DNA of 64,000 bases from Chloroflexaceae bacterium. Its GTDB lineage: Bacteria > Chloroflexota > Chloroflexia > Chloroflexales > Chloroflexaceae. Below are positions 1-8,500 of this stretch, piece by piece. The first letter of the stretch is position 1. Every line of letters begins with the position of its first letter. The position numbers and the translations under genes are program-made. The stretch lies in contig JANWYD010000021.1 in the NCBI GenBank assembly GCA_025057155.1, forward strand, positions 20,008-84,007, given 5' to 3'. The notes beneath the pieces are model-generated. The model was given only the letters and a program-made list of their open reading frames with translations. It was not told the origin of the DNA and searched no databases.

Positions 1-367
1 AGCCGACCTGGCGGTAGAGGGCCTGGGCCGCCGCGTAGGACCCCAGGGCCGCGTCCATCTCCTTGCGGAACTGCTGCACATCGCCGATGCCTTGCAGGAC
101 GTGGGCCTCGCCCAGACGGTCGCCGACCTGGCGGTAGAGCGTCAGGGCTCGTTCGAGGAAACGGATGGCCTCTTGATGAGCGTAGGTCCAGCTAAGGTGC
201 TCACCAACGCGAAAGCAGAGCGCTGCTGTCTGCGCGGCGTTGTGGTCAACAGCCCGCTGTGCCACATAGCGCAGGTGCGCATCGAGCGGGCGAAGGTTGA
301 GATACCGCGCGGTATTCCCCTGGATCATTTTTTGCACCAGCCCGAGAACCACCCGCTCTACCGAATT
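1..367 (-). pseudogene. TPR tail of the NB-ARC protein, displaced to another frame
   Basis: Read on the minus strand in the frame one base away from the NB-ARC gene, this stretch is open to the window edge. It encodes helical repeats with the pattern LTLYRQVGDRLGEAHVLQGI followed by a second ALYRQVG, which is the tetratricopeptide consensus usual behind NB-ARC domains in Chloroflexota. The NB-ARC frame instead runs into a low-complexity tail and stops at 246. The natural protein would therefore be NB-ARC followed by TPRs. A net loss of two bases (or gain of one) near 365-372, at the GCGCGAGAATTC run, explains the break. It may be a real mutation or an assembly error. The C-terminus lies beyond the window. 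Confidence 0.75.
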
Positions 368-1646
368 CTCGCGCCTGCGTGACATCACTCACATGCGCCG
401 CATAGGCTGCGACCAGCCGGTGCAGGCGCAGCACATTCTCACTCTCCTCATCGAGTAACCCCAACTCGATCAGTCGCTGTAGCCCATCCTCGGCGTGCAG
501 CGCAGCATCGAGTTCGTCCTGGGGAAGCTCCAGCGTCGCCAGCAGCAGCTCGCGCGGGATGGGCTCGCCCGGCGCCAGGCAGGCCGCGCGGGCCAGCAGC
601 GCCCGGGCGGTGGCGGCGACCGGATCAGTCGGCTGGAGCTGGTTATAGCTCAGGGCGAAGGTGCGGGCCACGTCCAGTTCATGCCTGGTTGGCGAGCGTT
701 CCGCGCCACGCCCTTGCAATGAGGGATGACTGATCAGCGCTGTCCGTAACTGATCCAGGTAGGCATCCACCGGGATCTGCCGGTAGCGGCGGAGGAAGCT
801 GCCGGCGAGATGCAGCGCCAGCGGCAGGTCGCCCAGGACAGCAGCCACCTTCGATGCCGCTTCCTGCTCCATCTCGGCGCGATAGCTCTGGAGCAAGCGC
901 ACGCTGGCATCGCGCGCAAGGGTGTCGAGGTCGTGCCGCACCGTCCCGGAGGTCGCGCCCCACACCGCGCGCCGGCTGGTCACCAGCACGCGGCAGCCGC
1001 CGGTGGGCGGGCGCCACTGCTGGAACAGCTCCTCGTCCTCACAGTTGTCGAAGATCAGCAGACGGGGCAGGGGCGACTGCCAGGCGGCGCAGACCAGGGC
1101 GATCTGCTCGTCGGGCCGCAGTTGCCCAAAGTCGGGCCGCCAGTCAACCAGGCCCCGCGAGCCGCAGCGGGCGATGGCAGTACCTACCGCAGCGGGCTCG
1201 GCAAAGCTGATCCAGAAGACCCCGCCGGTGAAGTAGGGGCCGTAGCGGTGGGCAACCTCGATGGCAAGCTGGGTCTTGCCCACCCCGCCGATGCCGGTGG
1301 TGACCGCCACGGCGCCCGGCTGATCGCGCAGGGCGCGGGCGAGGGCGCGCAGCTCGGCGTCGCGCCCGACGAAGAGGGGGTTGGGGGTGAGCTGGTGCAG
1401 GTAGGAGCACGGGGCGAGCCGGCCGGGGGCGGGGATCGGCTCTTTATCATCTACAGGCATGCGGGCGAGGAGCGCCTCGGCAGCGGCGAGCGCGCCGGGG
1501 TCGGCGGGGGGCGCGGAAAACGCATAGGTCGTCTGCTGGCCGATGATGTCGCGCACGCTGCCGCTGCTGACGTTGAGCGCCTGGACAACGCCGGCGTCGC
1601 CCCGGACAGCAATGGGATGGTGTGACGATTGCTGGTCACTGGTCAT
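246..1646 (-). CDS. STAND ATPase, NB-ARC type, with N-terminal shared motif (frameshifted)
   Basis: A 466-residue reading of an NB-ARC (AP-ATPase) signalling protein. Residues 16-41 hold the motif shared with the next three genes (core NVSSGSVRDIIGQQ). A linker follows, then the NTPase: Walker A GIGGVGKT at 118-125, Walker B LLIFDNCED at about 196-204, the RVLVTSRR sensor strand at about 219-226 and a LPLAL motif near 275. A winged-helix-like region ends with LRLHRLVAAYA at about 405-415. The last ~40 residues are an out-of-frame tail; the TPR region that should follow is in another frame. STAND proteins act as nucleotide-switched, oligomerising sensors. The start lies 59 bases after the preceding gene, so co-transcription is likely. 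I infer that it is the signal-integrating ATPase of the four-gene system. Confidence 0.8.
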   Translation of the reverse strand: MTSDQQSSHHPIAVRGDAGVVQALNVSSGSVRDIIGQQTTYAFSAPPADPGALAAAEALLARMPVDDKEPIPAPGRLAPCSYLHQLTPNPLFVGRDAELRALARALRDQPGAVAVTTGIGGVGKTQLAIEVAHRYGPYFTGGVFWISFAEPAAVGTAIARCGSRGLVDWRPDFGQLRPDEQIALVCAAWQSPLPRLLIFDNCEDEELFQQWRPPTGGCRVLVTSRRAVWGATSGTVRHDLDTLARDASVRLLQSYRAEMEQEAASKVAAVLGDLPLALHLAGSFLRRYRQIPVDAYLDQLRTALISHPSLQGRGAERSPTRHELDVARTFALSYNQLQPTDPVAATARALLARAACLAPGEPIPRELLLATLELPQDELDAALHAEDGLQRLIELGLLDEESENVLRLHRLVAAYAAHVSDVTQAREFGRAGGSRAGAKNDPGEYRAVSQPSPARCAPALCGTAGC

Positions 1647-1705
1647 TGTCAGCCCCTGCTCTTGTCACTGCTCGTACAGATAAACGTGCGGAAGAACGGT
1701 TTCCG

Positions 1706-2677
1706 TTACGGGACCTCTCCCGCATCGCCAGGCTCATCGGCCACGGACTGGCCCCACCTGCGCAACTGCGCCTTGAGGCGCGCAATCTCGTCGCGGGCCG
1801 CCGCAGCCTGCCGCGCGGCCTCGGTGTCGCCTCGGGCAGCGCGGCGGGCGTAGGCAGCGAGGTTCTGCCGCTGGAGGCCGAGGAGCTCCCGCGCCTCATC
1901 GACATCGTCCTGGCCGGGCACTGCGCCGCTGGTGGATGGCGCACCGTAGTACGTCACCTGCTTGCCGACGATACTGCCCACCGACCCGCCAGAGACGTCG
2001 ATCTTCTGGAAGGCGCCGACGCTGCCGCCGATGAAGATCCCGCCGGGCGCTGGCGCCGGCTTACGCGCAGCCTCCTCGGCGCGCTGGACCGCGGCGAGCA
2101 CCTCGCGGAGTTGGGCGGCGAGGGCGGCATTGCCCCGGGTATTCGCATCGAGGAGCGCCTGGGCCTGGGCGCGGACGGCGGCAACAGTGGCGGCGTGGAG
2201 CGCGGCGTTCTCGGCGCGGCCGTCCTGCGCGTCGGCGAGGAACCGCTGAAGCAGGCGCAGCTGCTGATCGCCCCGATCCGCGAGGGCCTCGATGGCGACG
2301 CTCAGCGCATCGGTCTGAAGCAACACCATCTCGACATCGGCGGCGATGGCCCGGCTCTGGGCGATCTGGGCCGTGAGGTCGGCGGCGAACTGCTCGAGCA
2401 ACGCCTGCTCGGCGGCGGGCGCGTTGTCATCAAGGCGGGCAACGTTGCGCTGCGCCCAGTCGGTGAGCCACCCGGCGAGCGCGTTGCTCCCGAGGCCGGC
2501 GAGCCACGCGGCGACAGCCGCCGGCGCCATGCCGCCGGTGAGCAGCGGCAGCGTACTGGCGACCGCAAGCAGGGCGATGACCGAAGCGCCGCCGACGCCG
2601 GCGGCGACGGCGGCGGCGTTGCGCCGGATGCCGGCGCGGGCCCGGGTGGTGATCGCGGTCTGGTCGGGCGTGCTCAT
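1706..2677 (-). CDS. Membrane coiled-coil protein with shared motif (adaptor-like)
   Basis: 323 residues, no recognised enzyme domain. A basic N-terminus precedes one or two hydrophobic segments (about 22-48 and 52-72). A long alanine-rich helical stretch (about 80-205) probably forms a coiled coil. Residues 214-244 carry the shared motif: IFIGGSVGAFQ followed by VSGGSVGSIVGKQ. Residues 257-310 form a charged helical module resembling the C-terminus of the upstream CHAT protein (QRQNLAAY then EIARLKAQLRRWG). The gene starts 3 bases after the CHAT gene, so the two are certainly in one operon. With membrane anchor, coiled coil, motif and effector-associated module in one chain, it looks like a membrane adaptor for the protease. 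That role is inferred from layout only. Confidence 0.75.
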   Translation of the reverse strand: MSTPDQTAITTRARAGIRRNAAAVAAGVGGASVIALLAVASTLPLLTGGMAPAAVAAWLAGLGSNALAGWLTDWAQRNVARLDDNAPAAEQALLEQFAADLTAQIAQSRAIAADVEMVLLQTDALSVAIEALADRGDQQLRLLQRFLADAQDGRAENAALHAATVAAVRAQAQALLDANTRGNAALAAQLREVLAAVQRAEEAARKPAPAPGGIFIGGSVGAFQKIDVSGGSVGSIVGKQVTYYGAPSTSGAVPGQDDVDEARELLGLQRQNLAAYARRAARGDTEAARQAAAARDEIARLKAQLRRWGQSVADEPGDAGEVP

Positions 2678-2680
2678 TGC

Positions 2681-4114
2681 TCACTCCTCATCATCCGGGT
2701 AGTCCTCGACCACGACGCCCATGCCTCGCAGGGCGCCCTTGAGCCGCCGGATCGCGTCGCGGGCCTCGCGGAGGCCATAGGTGACCTCGGGCCGCGCGTG
2801 GGCCGAGCCGGTGATGGCGAGCTGGCCCAGGTAGTGGCCCACGGTCGCGCGGTGCTGCTCCAGGCGCCGGCGCAGGCCGGCCGCCTGGTCGTCACCGGGC
2901 GCCGGCGGCGCGGCGGCGCTCCCCTGGCTGCCTGCCGGCTGCGGGACGCCGTAGTTTTCCTGGCTACCGATGATGGTACCGACGCTGCCGCCGGTGACCG
3001 TGACCACCTGCACCGTGCCGACGCCGCCCCCGATGTGGATGCCCGCCAGCGGAGGCTGCGGGGCCGACGCCTCCTCGCGCCAGAGGCGTCCATCGCGCAT
3101 GCGCAGCCAGAGCACGGGCAACCACCAGGGATGCCCCGCGCCGAGGGCGGCGCGGGCGGCGGCCAGGGCGCGGTCGATCTCCCCATCGCGCCGCAGTTCG
3201 GCGAAGAGCGGCGGCAGCAGCGCGGCCACGGTGGCCTGGGGGATCTGCGCGCGCATCGCCAGCACGGCCCCCACGCCCGCCCGCGCCAGGTGGGGGCCAA
3301 CGGCGCGCAGGGCCTCGTAGCTCGTGCCCCCGCCCTGGCAGGCCGCCAGGACCACGAACAGGGGCATGCGCGCGAGCTGCGCGAGCGCCTCTACGAATGC
3401 GGCGCCGCTGACGGGGCGGTACGGCCCGTCGCCGGCCTGGTCGAGCCACAGGTACGGCTCGCCCTCCACCAGCGCCCCGTGGCAGATCAGCACGAGCAGG
3501 GGTGCGCCATCGCGCAGGGCCGCGGTGAGATTGGCCAGGGTGGCCGCCGGGCGGCCCTCACGCCCATCGAGCAGCGTCGCGGGGATGTCGGCGAGGCCGG
3601 CCAGGGCCGCGGCGGTGAGCCCGGCGCGATCCACCGGCGAGGCGCCGGGGGGCGCGGCGGCGCCGGCGGCAACCACGGCGCGCAGGTCGGGCCGGGGCGG
3701 GGGCGTGAGGTCGGCGAGGCTGGCGCTCGGCAGGAGGCGCGCGAGGCGAACGGCCTCGCCGCGGGCCAGGGGCAGGCCGCTGAGCGGGTCGCGCAGCGTC
3801 TCCCAGAGCAAGGCGTGCAGGGCATCGTCACCGGGGTCGAGGGCGAGGCCCAGGCGCAGGGGGCGCTGCCGGGCCTCCCCGGCGCCGCGGGCGCGCGCCC
3901 AGGCCTCGCGCAGGGCCGGCGGGAACACCATCGCGGTGAGGGCGGCGCCATAGACATCGGGGGTGGGTTCGAGGGCGCGCAGCGCCTCGGCATTGAGCGC
4001 GATGGGCGCCTCGGCAGCGAGGCGGGCATCGGCCCCGGGGAGCCGGGCGGTCAGGGTGGCGGCGTAGGCGTCCCCTGAGCGGGTGATGGCGAGTTCGAGC
4101 GCGATGGCGGCCAT
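2681..4114 (-). CDS. CHAT-domain caspase-like protease with C-terminal shared motif
   Basis: 477 residues. The central region has the CHAT (caspase/separase-fold) signature: LLVLICHGALVEGE with the catalytic histidine at about 212, and FVVLAACQGGGTS with the catalytic cysteine at about 259, each after a hydrophobic strand. The GVGAVLAMRAQIP strand and an HPWWLPVLW segment are also typical of CHAT proteins. After a linker comes the shared motif at 358-388 (IHIGGGVGTVQ then VTGGSVGTIIGSQ). A C-terminal helical module at about 408-466 resembles that of the next gene. No signal peptide or membrane segment is seen, so it should act in the cytoplasm. CHAT proteases associated with STAND ATPases are known effectors of bacterial conflict and cell-death pathways. 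That this one is activated through the motif is inference. Confidence 0.88.
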   Translation of the reverse strand: MAAIALELAITRSGDAYAATLTARLPGADARLAAEAPIALNAEALRALEPTPDVYGAALTAMVFPPALREAWARARGAGEARQRPLRLGLALDPGDDALHALLWETLRDPLSGLPLARGEAVRLARLLPSASLADLTPPPRPDLRAVVAAGAAAPPGASPVDRAGLTAAALAGLADIPATLLDGREGRPAATLANLTAALRDGAPLLVLICHGALVEGEPYLWLDQAGDGPYRPVSGAAFVEALAQLARMPLFVVLAACQGGGTSYEALRAVGPHLARAGVGAVLAMRAQIPQATVAALLPPLFAELRRDGEIDRALAAARAALGAGHPWWLPVLWLRMRDGRLWREEASAPQPPLAGIHIGGGVGTVQVVTVTGGSVGTIIGSQENYGVPQPAGSQGSAAAPPAPGDDQAAGLRRRLEQHRATVGHYLGQLAITGSAHARPEVTYGLREARDAIRRLKGALRGMGVVVEDYPDDEE

Positions 4115-4119
4115 GGGTG

Positions 4120-4174
4120 ATTTTGGATTTTGGATTTTGGATTGCGGATTGCGGATTTTAGATTGCGGATTGGG
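4120..4174. repeat. Heptamer tandem repeat, ATTTTGG/ATTGCGG type
   Basis: About seven head-to-tail units alternating ATTTTGG and ATTGCGG lie directly upstream of the CHAT gene, occupying its ribosome-binding region. On the other strand the unit reads CCAAAAT/CCGCAAT. Three further copies of the family occur at 5.5, 14.5 and 16.4 kb, always between genes. Confidence 0.85.
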
Positions 4175-4336
4175 TGCGAGTGTGGATCGTTGCTGACGGC
4201 GCCCTATGTCAGGGCAATTGTAGCAGGCTCGGGTGACTTATGTCAAAAGCCAGGGGGATTTGGGATTGGGAGCGGTTCGAGCGATGGATCGACGGGCGGG
4301 GGCGGCGTGCTCGTGCGATTTCAGAGCGCTGAAGCG

Positions 4337-5260
4337 TCACCGTCCGCGGATTACCACTTCGTCGATACTGCCGATGAAGAACTCGTTGCGGTAGGACGTG
4401 CTCCCGATCTCCAGCCAGGCCTCGCTCGCCTGGAGCGTCCCGCGGTGCTCGTGGGACGTTTCGTGGTCATCAACGAAAAGCTGGAGCCGCTCGCCGTCGA
4501 AGCGGGCCACGAGGTGATGCCAGCGGCCAGCTTCGAGCTGGTAGGGCGACTCGACGGCGACGCCCGCTCCAGGGCCGCCGACCCAGAAGACGGGGTAGCC
4601 ATTGCGCAGATAGAGGCGAAAGGCCGACGGGGCGTTGGGCCGGAACCGGGCGACAATGTTCCGGGTGCGGTTATCGATCAGCGCCGGGCGGACCCGCACC
4701 GAGATCTCCAGTTCGCGCCTGAACTGCAGCCGGGACGCATCGGGCACGCAGACGAGCAAGGCGCCATCGAAGTAGAGCCCGGCGCCGGTGTAGCCATCAT
4801 CGCCAGCGTTGAAGCTGCCGATGAGCCAGCCATGCAGGCCATGGGGCGAGGCGTCGAGGACGCGCAGGCCCTCGATGCGCTCGAAGTCGAACGCGAGGCG
4901 CACGTCGGGGGGATAGGGAGCATCGGCGGCGGGCGGCGCGGGGGCGGCCCGCTCGGCGCCCGGGGGGAGGCAGCCGAGACCAGGATTGCCAGCGACGCCG
5001 AGGGGCGGGGCGGTCGGCGCCGATGGGGCCGCAGGCTCGCTGCGGGTCGCCCGGGCGCCGAGGGCCTGGCCGGCGATGAACGCGACGAGGAGCAGCGCGA
5101 GCACGGCCAGGCCCAGGGCCGCCGGGTCGCGGTGGACATTGATGACCTTGCCGAAGACATCGCGGACACGGCCGCCGCTGACGCTCACGGATTGCTGCGT
5201 GTCAACGTCGCCCTCGGTGTGAATATCGTGCTGTGGGGCGCGGTGCGGGTCGTTGTGCAT
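4337..5260 (-). CDS. Single-pass membrane protein: cytoplasmic shared motif, outer LamG domain
   Basis: 307 residues in three parts. The N-terminus (16-42) holds the most divergent copy of the shared motif (EGDVDTQQSVSVSGGRVRDV). One hydrophobic helix follows at about 48-66 (LAVLALLLVAFIAGQAL), then a proline/alanine linker. Residues about 118-305 form a concanavalin-A-like/LamG beta-sandwich with hallmarks such as GAGLYFDGALL, ISVRVRP, GRWHHLVARFDGERLQLFVDD and a C-terminal GSIDEVVI. LamG domains bind glycans or proteins outside the cell. The expected topology is motif inside and sensor domain outside, that is, a receptor. The gene is first in the four-gene series, 222 bases before the CHAT gene. 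The receptor role is inferred. Confidence 0.82.
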   Translation of the reverse strand: MHNDPHRAPQHDIHTEGDVDTQQSVSVSGGRVRDVFGKVINVHRDPAALGLAVLALLLVAFIAGQALGARATRSEPAAPSAPTAPPLGVAGNPGLGCLPPGAERAAPAPPAADAPYPPDVRLAFDFERIEGLRVLDASPHGLHGWLIGSFNAGDDGYTGAGLYFDGALLVCVPDASRLQFRRELEISVRVRPALIDNRTRNIVARFRPNAPSAFRLYLRNGYPVFWVGGPGAGVAVESPYQLEAGRWHHLVARFDGERLQLFVDDHETSHEHRGTLQASEAWLEIGSTSYRNEFFIGSIDEVVIRGR

Positions 5261-5308
5261 CGGTGGCCCTGGGGGTGATGGGGGCCGGGCGCGGGCGTTG
5301 GGTGACGG

Positions 5309-5347
5309 CCGCCGTAGAGACGGCCTGCTGGGCCGTCTCTACGGCGG
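5309..5347. terminator. 17-bp perfect inverted repeat
   Basis: A perfect 17-bp stem (arms 5309-5325 and 5331-5347, five-base loop) built around GTAGAGACGG/CCGTCTCTAC. It lies between the end of the regulator gene and the start of the LamG gene, both on the minus strand. It could terminate regulator transcription or be a dispersed palindromic repeat. There is a short T run only on the plus strand. Confidence 0.6.
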
Positions 5348-5484
5348 TTTCCTGTGGTTCGCGCGGCGTCGCGGGCGCCGGGGCGGCGTTATGTACCGGC
5401 ATGAACGCGCGCGGTGGACAAATCGGCGCAGGGAAAGGGGTGAGGAAACCGTGTTCAATTCAACCCGACGACACGTCGCCAACC

Positions 5485-5520
5485 CCGCCAATCCAAAATC
5501 CAAAATCTAAAATCCACAAT
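5485..5520. repeat. Heptamer tandem repeat, CCAAAAT type
   Basis: About four units of CCAAAAT, CTAAAAT and CCACAAT abut the stop codon of the regulator gene. Same family as at 4.1, 14.5 and 16.4 kb. Confidence 0.8.
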
Positions 5521-8500
5521 CAAATCGCCTCGTTCCGCTTCAGGCGCTCATACAGCGCATTGGTCTCCGGCAGGGGAGCCATGCCCAGCTCGTCCTGGAG
5601 GGCGTGGACGCAGCGGGTGTAGCTCCGCAGGGCCTGGGAGCGGCTGCCGGCGCGGGCGTGGGCGCGCATCAGGCACTGGTAGGCCTCTTCGTAGCAGCGG
5701 TCGCGGCGCAGGACCTGCTCGCAGATCTGGATGGCCTCCGCCTGGTCGCCCTCGGCGCTGAGGCGTTCGGCATAGCGCACGGCCACGTCCAGGTAACGCG
5801 CCAGCAGGCGCTCGCGTTCCTCGATCGTCCAGGGGTCGTAGAGCGACTCGGCCAGGTAATCGCCACGGTACAGTTGCACAGCGATCTGGGCATTGCGCCG
5901 GGCGAACTCGGGGTCGTCGCTGGCGGCGGCGGCGGCGGCGCGCAACTCGAACTCGTCCACGTCAATCCACACGCCGTAGGAGGGGGCGAAGCTGTAGGCG
6001 AGACCCTGCCGCCGAATGAAGAAGGGCGCGACCCGCGGCGGGCGGTTCGGCTCCAGGGCCGCGTTGAGGGCGTTGAGGGTCACCTTGAACTGCCGTTCGG
6101 CAGCGTCGAGGTCGGCGTCGGGCCACAGGGCGGCGCAGATCTGCTCGCGCTGCACCCAGTGGCCCCGCTGGGTGAGCAGAAGCTGGAAGAGCTGGCGCGC
6201 CTTTTCGCGCTGCCACTCGCGGGCCTGAATCTCCTGGGACCCGCGCCAGACGCGGAAGGTGCCGAACATCTGCACGCGCAGGGTGTAGCCGGGGTGGTAA
6301 TCCTCCACCGTGTCGTCGGCGGCGATAGTGGGAAAGCCCTGGCGCAGCAGAGCGCGGGCCAGGTCGCCGTGCCCGGGCAGGCTGCGCGCGCGCAGCAGCA
6401 GGGGCACGATCGAGGCCATATCACGCGGCCCGAATAGGCTCGGCCCCACCAGCACCCCGGTGTAGCCGTGGGTTTCCGCGGCATCGAGCAGGGCGGCAAT
6501 CGCAGCGTCGGCGGCGGCCCCGTCGTTGGCGCGCACGGCGCGGATGGCCCGCCAGAGGGTGACCATCGCCTGCCCATAGGTGTCGCCGCCGCGGGCGAAA
6601 CGCTGGCGGGCCTGCTCGAGCCAGTTCAGGGCGCGGCTGTCGCCAGCGGCCACGCCCGCCCCTCCCAGGGCCAGCAGGATCAGCGCGGCGGTCCATTCAT
6701 CACCCGCGGCGGCGGCGATCTGCAACCCCTCCTGCGCGTCAGCCTCAGCGCGGGCCAGGTCGCCAGCGTGGCCGAACAGCAGGGTCAGGCCGAGGTACGC
6801 CTCGGCGCGGGTGCGGGCCACCCCGATGGCCTGAATGAGCCGCATGCCTTCGACATAATGTTGCAGCGCGGGTCCAGGGTCATTAGTGGTGACCAGTTGG
6901 TAGGCATGGCCGACGCGCAGGGCGGCGATGGCCTCGGTCAGGCGCGAACCGGACTGCTGGGCCTCGGCGAGGCCGCGGCGAGCCATTGCCAGGGCGCGGG
7001 TGCCGCTGCCCAGCATGGCGTAGATCAGCGCCAGCAGCAGCAACGGCTCGCGATGAGCATTCACGCGCTCGACGCCCTGCCGGCCCTCCTGAGCCTCGGC
7101 CCAGAGCTGGGCCTCGAGTTGCTGGCGCGCCTCATTGAGCCGCCCGGCGCGCAGCAGCAGGCGCGGCGGCACCGGCCCGGAGCGCGCCGCCGGATCATCC
7201 GAACGGGGAGCGCTAGTCGCCGGGTGTCCGGCGGCCTCGCGTCGAGCGCCAGCCTCCTCAACAGTTTGCGCGGCCCGCTCGAGGATCAACGCCACGTCGG
7301 CGCGGCCGCGATTGGCCCAGTTTTCAGCCTGCAGGCGCAGCAGATTGGCCCGTTCGGCAAAGCGCTCGCGGGGCAACAGCTTGAGCGCCCGCTTGAGCAG
7401 GTCGGTGGCGTGAGCGGGCTGCACTGTATCCAGGTAGACCTCGGCCAGACCGCGCAGGGCGCGCACCTGGCCGTCCAGATCGCCACTGGCAGCATAGGCC
7501 CGCTCGGCGGCGCTCTCGGCCTTAATCGCGTCATCGTAGCGGCCCATCTGGCGCAAGGCGGCAGCCTGCAACTCCAGGAGGCGCGGCTGTTCGCGTACCG
7601 CGGCAGGCAGGCGCAAGATCCAGGACAGCATCCGCTCGGGGCGCCCGGCGCCGAGCATCGAGGGCGCCAGTTGCACCACCGCGGCTACCGCCTCCTCATC
7701 GGCCCCCGCGCAGAGCAGGTGGTGGAGCACGCCGTCGGGGTCGTTCTGGCCCCGGTAGTAATCGGCGGCGCGGCGGTGCAGTTGCACCCAGGCGGGCAGA
7801 TCGCGCGCGGCCCGGCGTTCGAAGAAGGCCCGAAAGATCGGCAGCAGGCGCGGGGCCTGCCCATCAATGGGGAGCAGCAGGCGCCGGCGGGCCAGCTCGG
7901 CGAGGTAGGGTTCGGGCGCCTCGCCATCGAGCAGGGCGGCGCACAGCGAGCGGTCAAGCCAGCGCAGACCGGCGACGTGTAGCAGGAAGCGTTGCAGCGA
8001 CGCAGGCAACTCGGCGAACAGTTCCTGCTCCAGGTAGCCATCGAGGGCTGAAGGGCCGTGCAGCCCCAGGGCCATGCGCCAGTCGGCGGCGCCAATGACG
8101 GCCTGCACGCCCAGGGGCCAGCCGCGCGAGACCTCAATCAGCGCGTCGAGGTCGCGAGGAGCGGCCTGGCCGGCGATAGCGAAGAGGGCGCGGGCTTCTT
8201 CAAGATCAAAGGCCAGATCGTCGGGGCCAAGGGCCAGCAATTCTCCCCGCAGGCGCGCGGTCTCGACGGCGCCGAGGGCCGGCTCGACCCGCGTGGCGAG
8301 GGTCAGGTGCAGGCGCATGGGCTGCACGCTGATCAGATGGTCAACCAGTTGGCGCAGTTCGGGTCGCTCATCGGCCAGATGATAATCATCAATTACCAGG
8401 AGCGTTTCATCGTCCAGCGCCGCAGCCAATTCATTGACCAGCGTTTCGACCGCGGCGCGGGGATCGCCGCCGCGGGCCAGGGCGGCCTCGATGCGGGCCT

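Noticed and set aside
1622-4078. Very long open frame on the plus strand opposite the CHAT and adaptor genes
   Set aside because: Composition-driven shadow of GC-rich coding DNA: the translation is a Gly/Arg/Ala mix without domains, whereas the minus strand encodes a recognisable CHAT protease.
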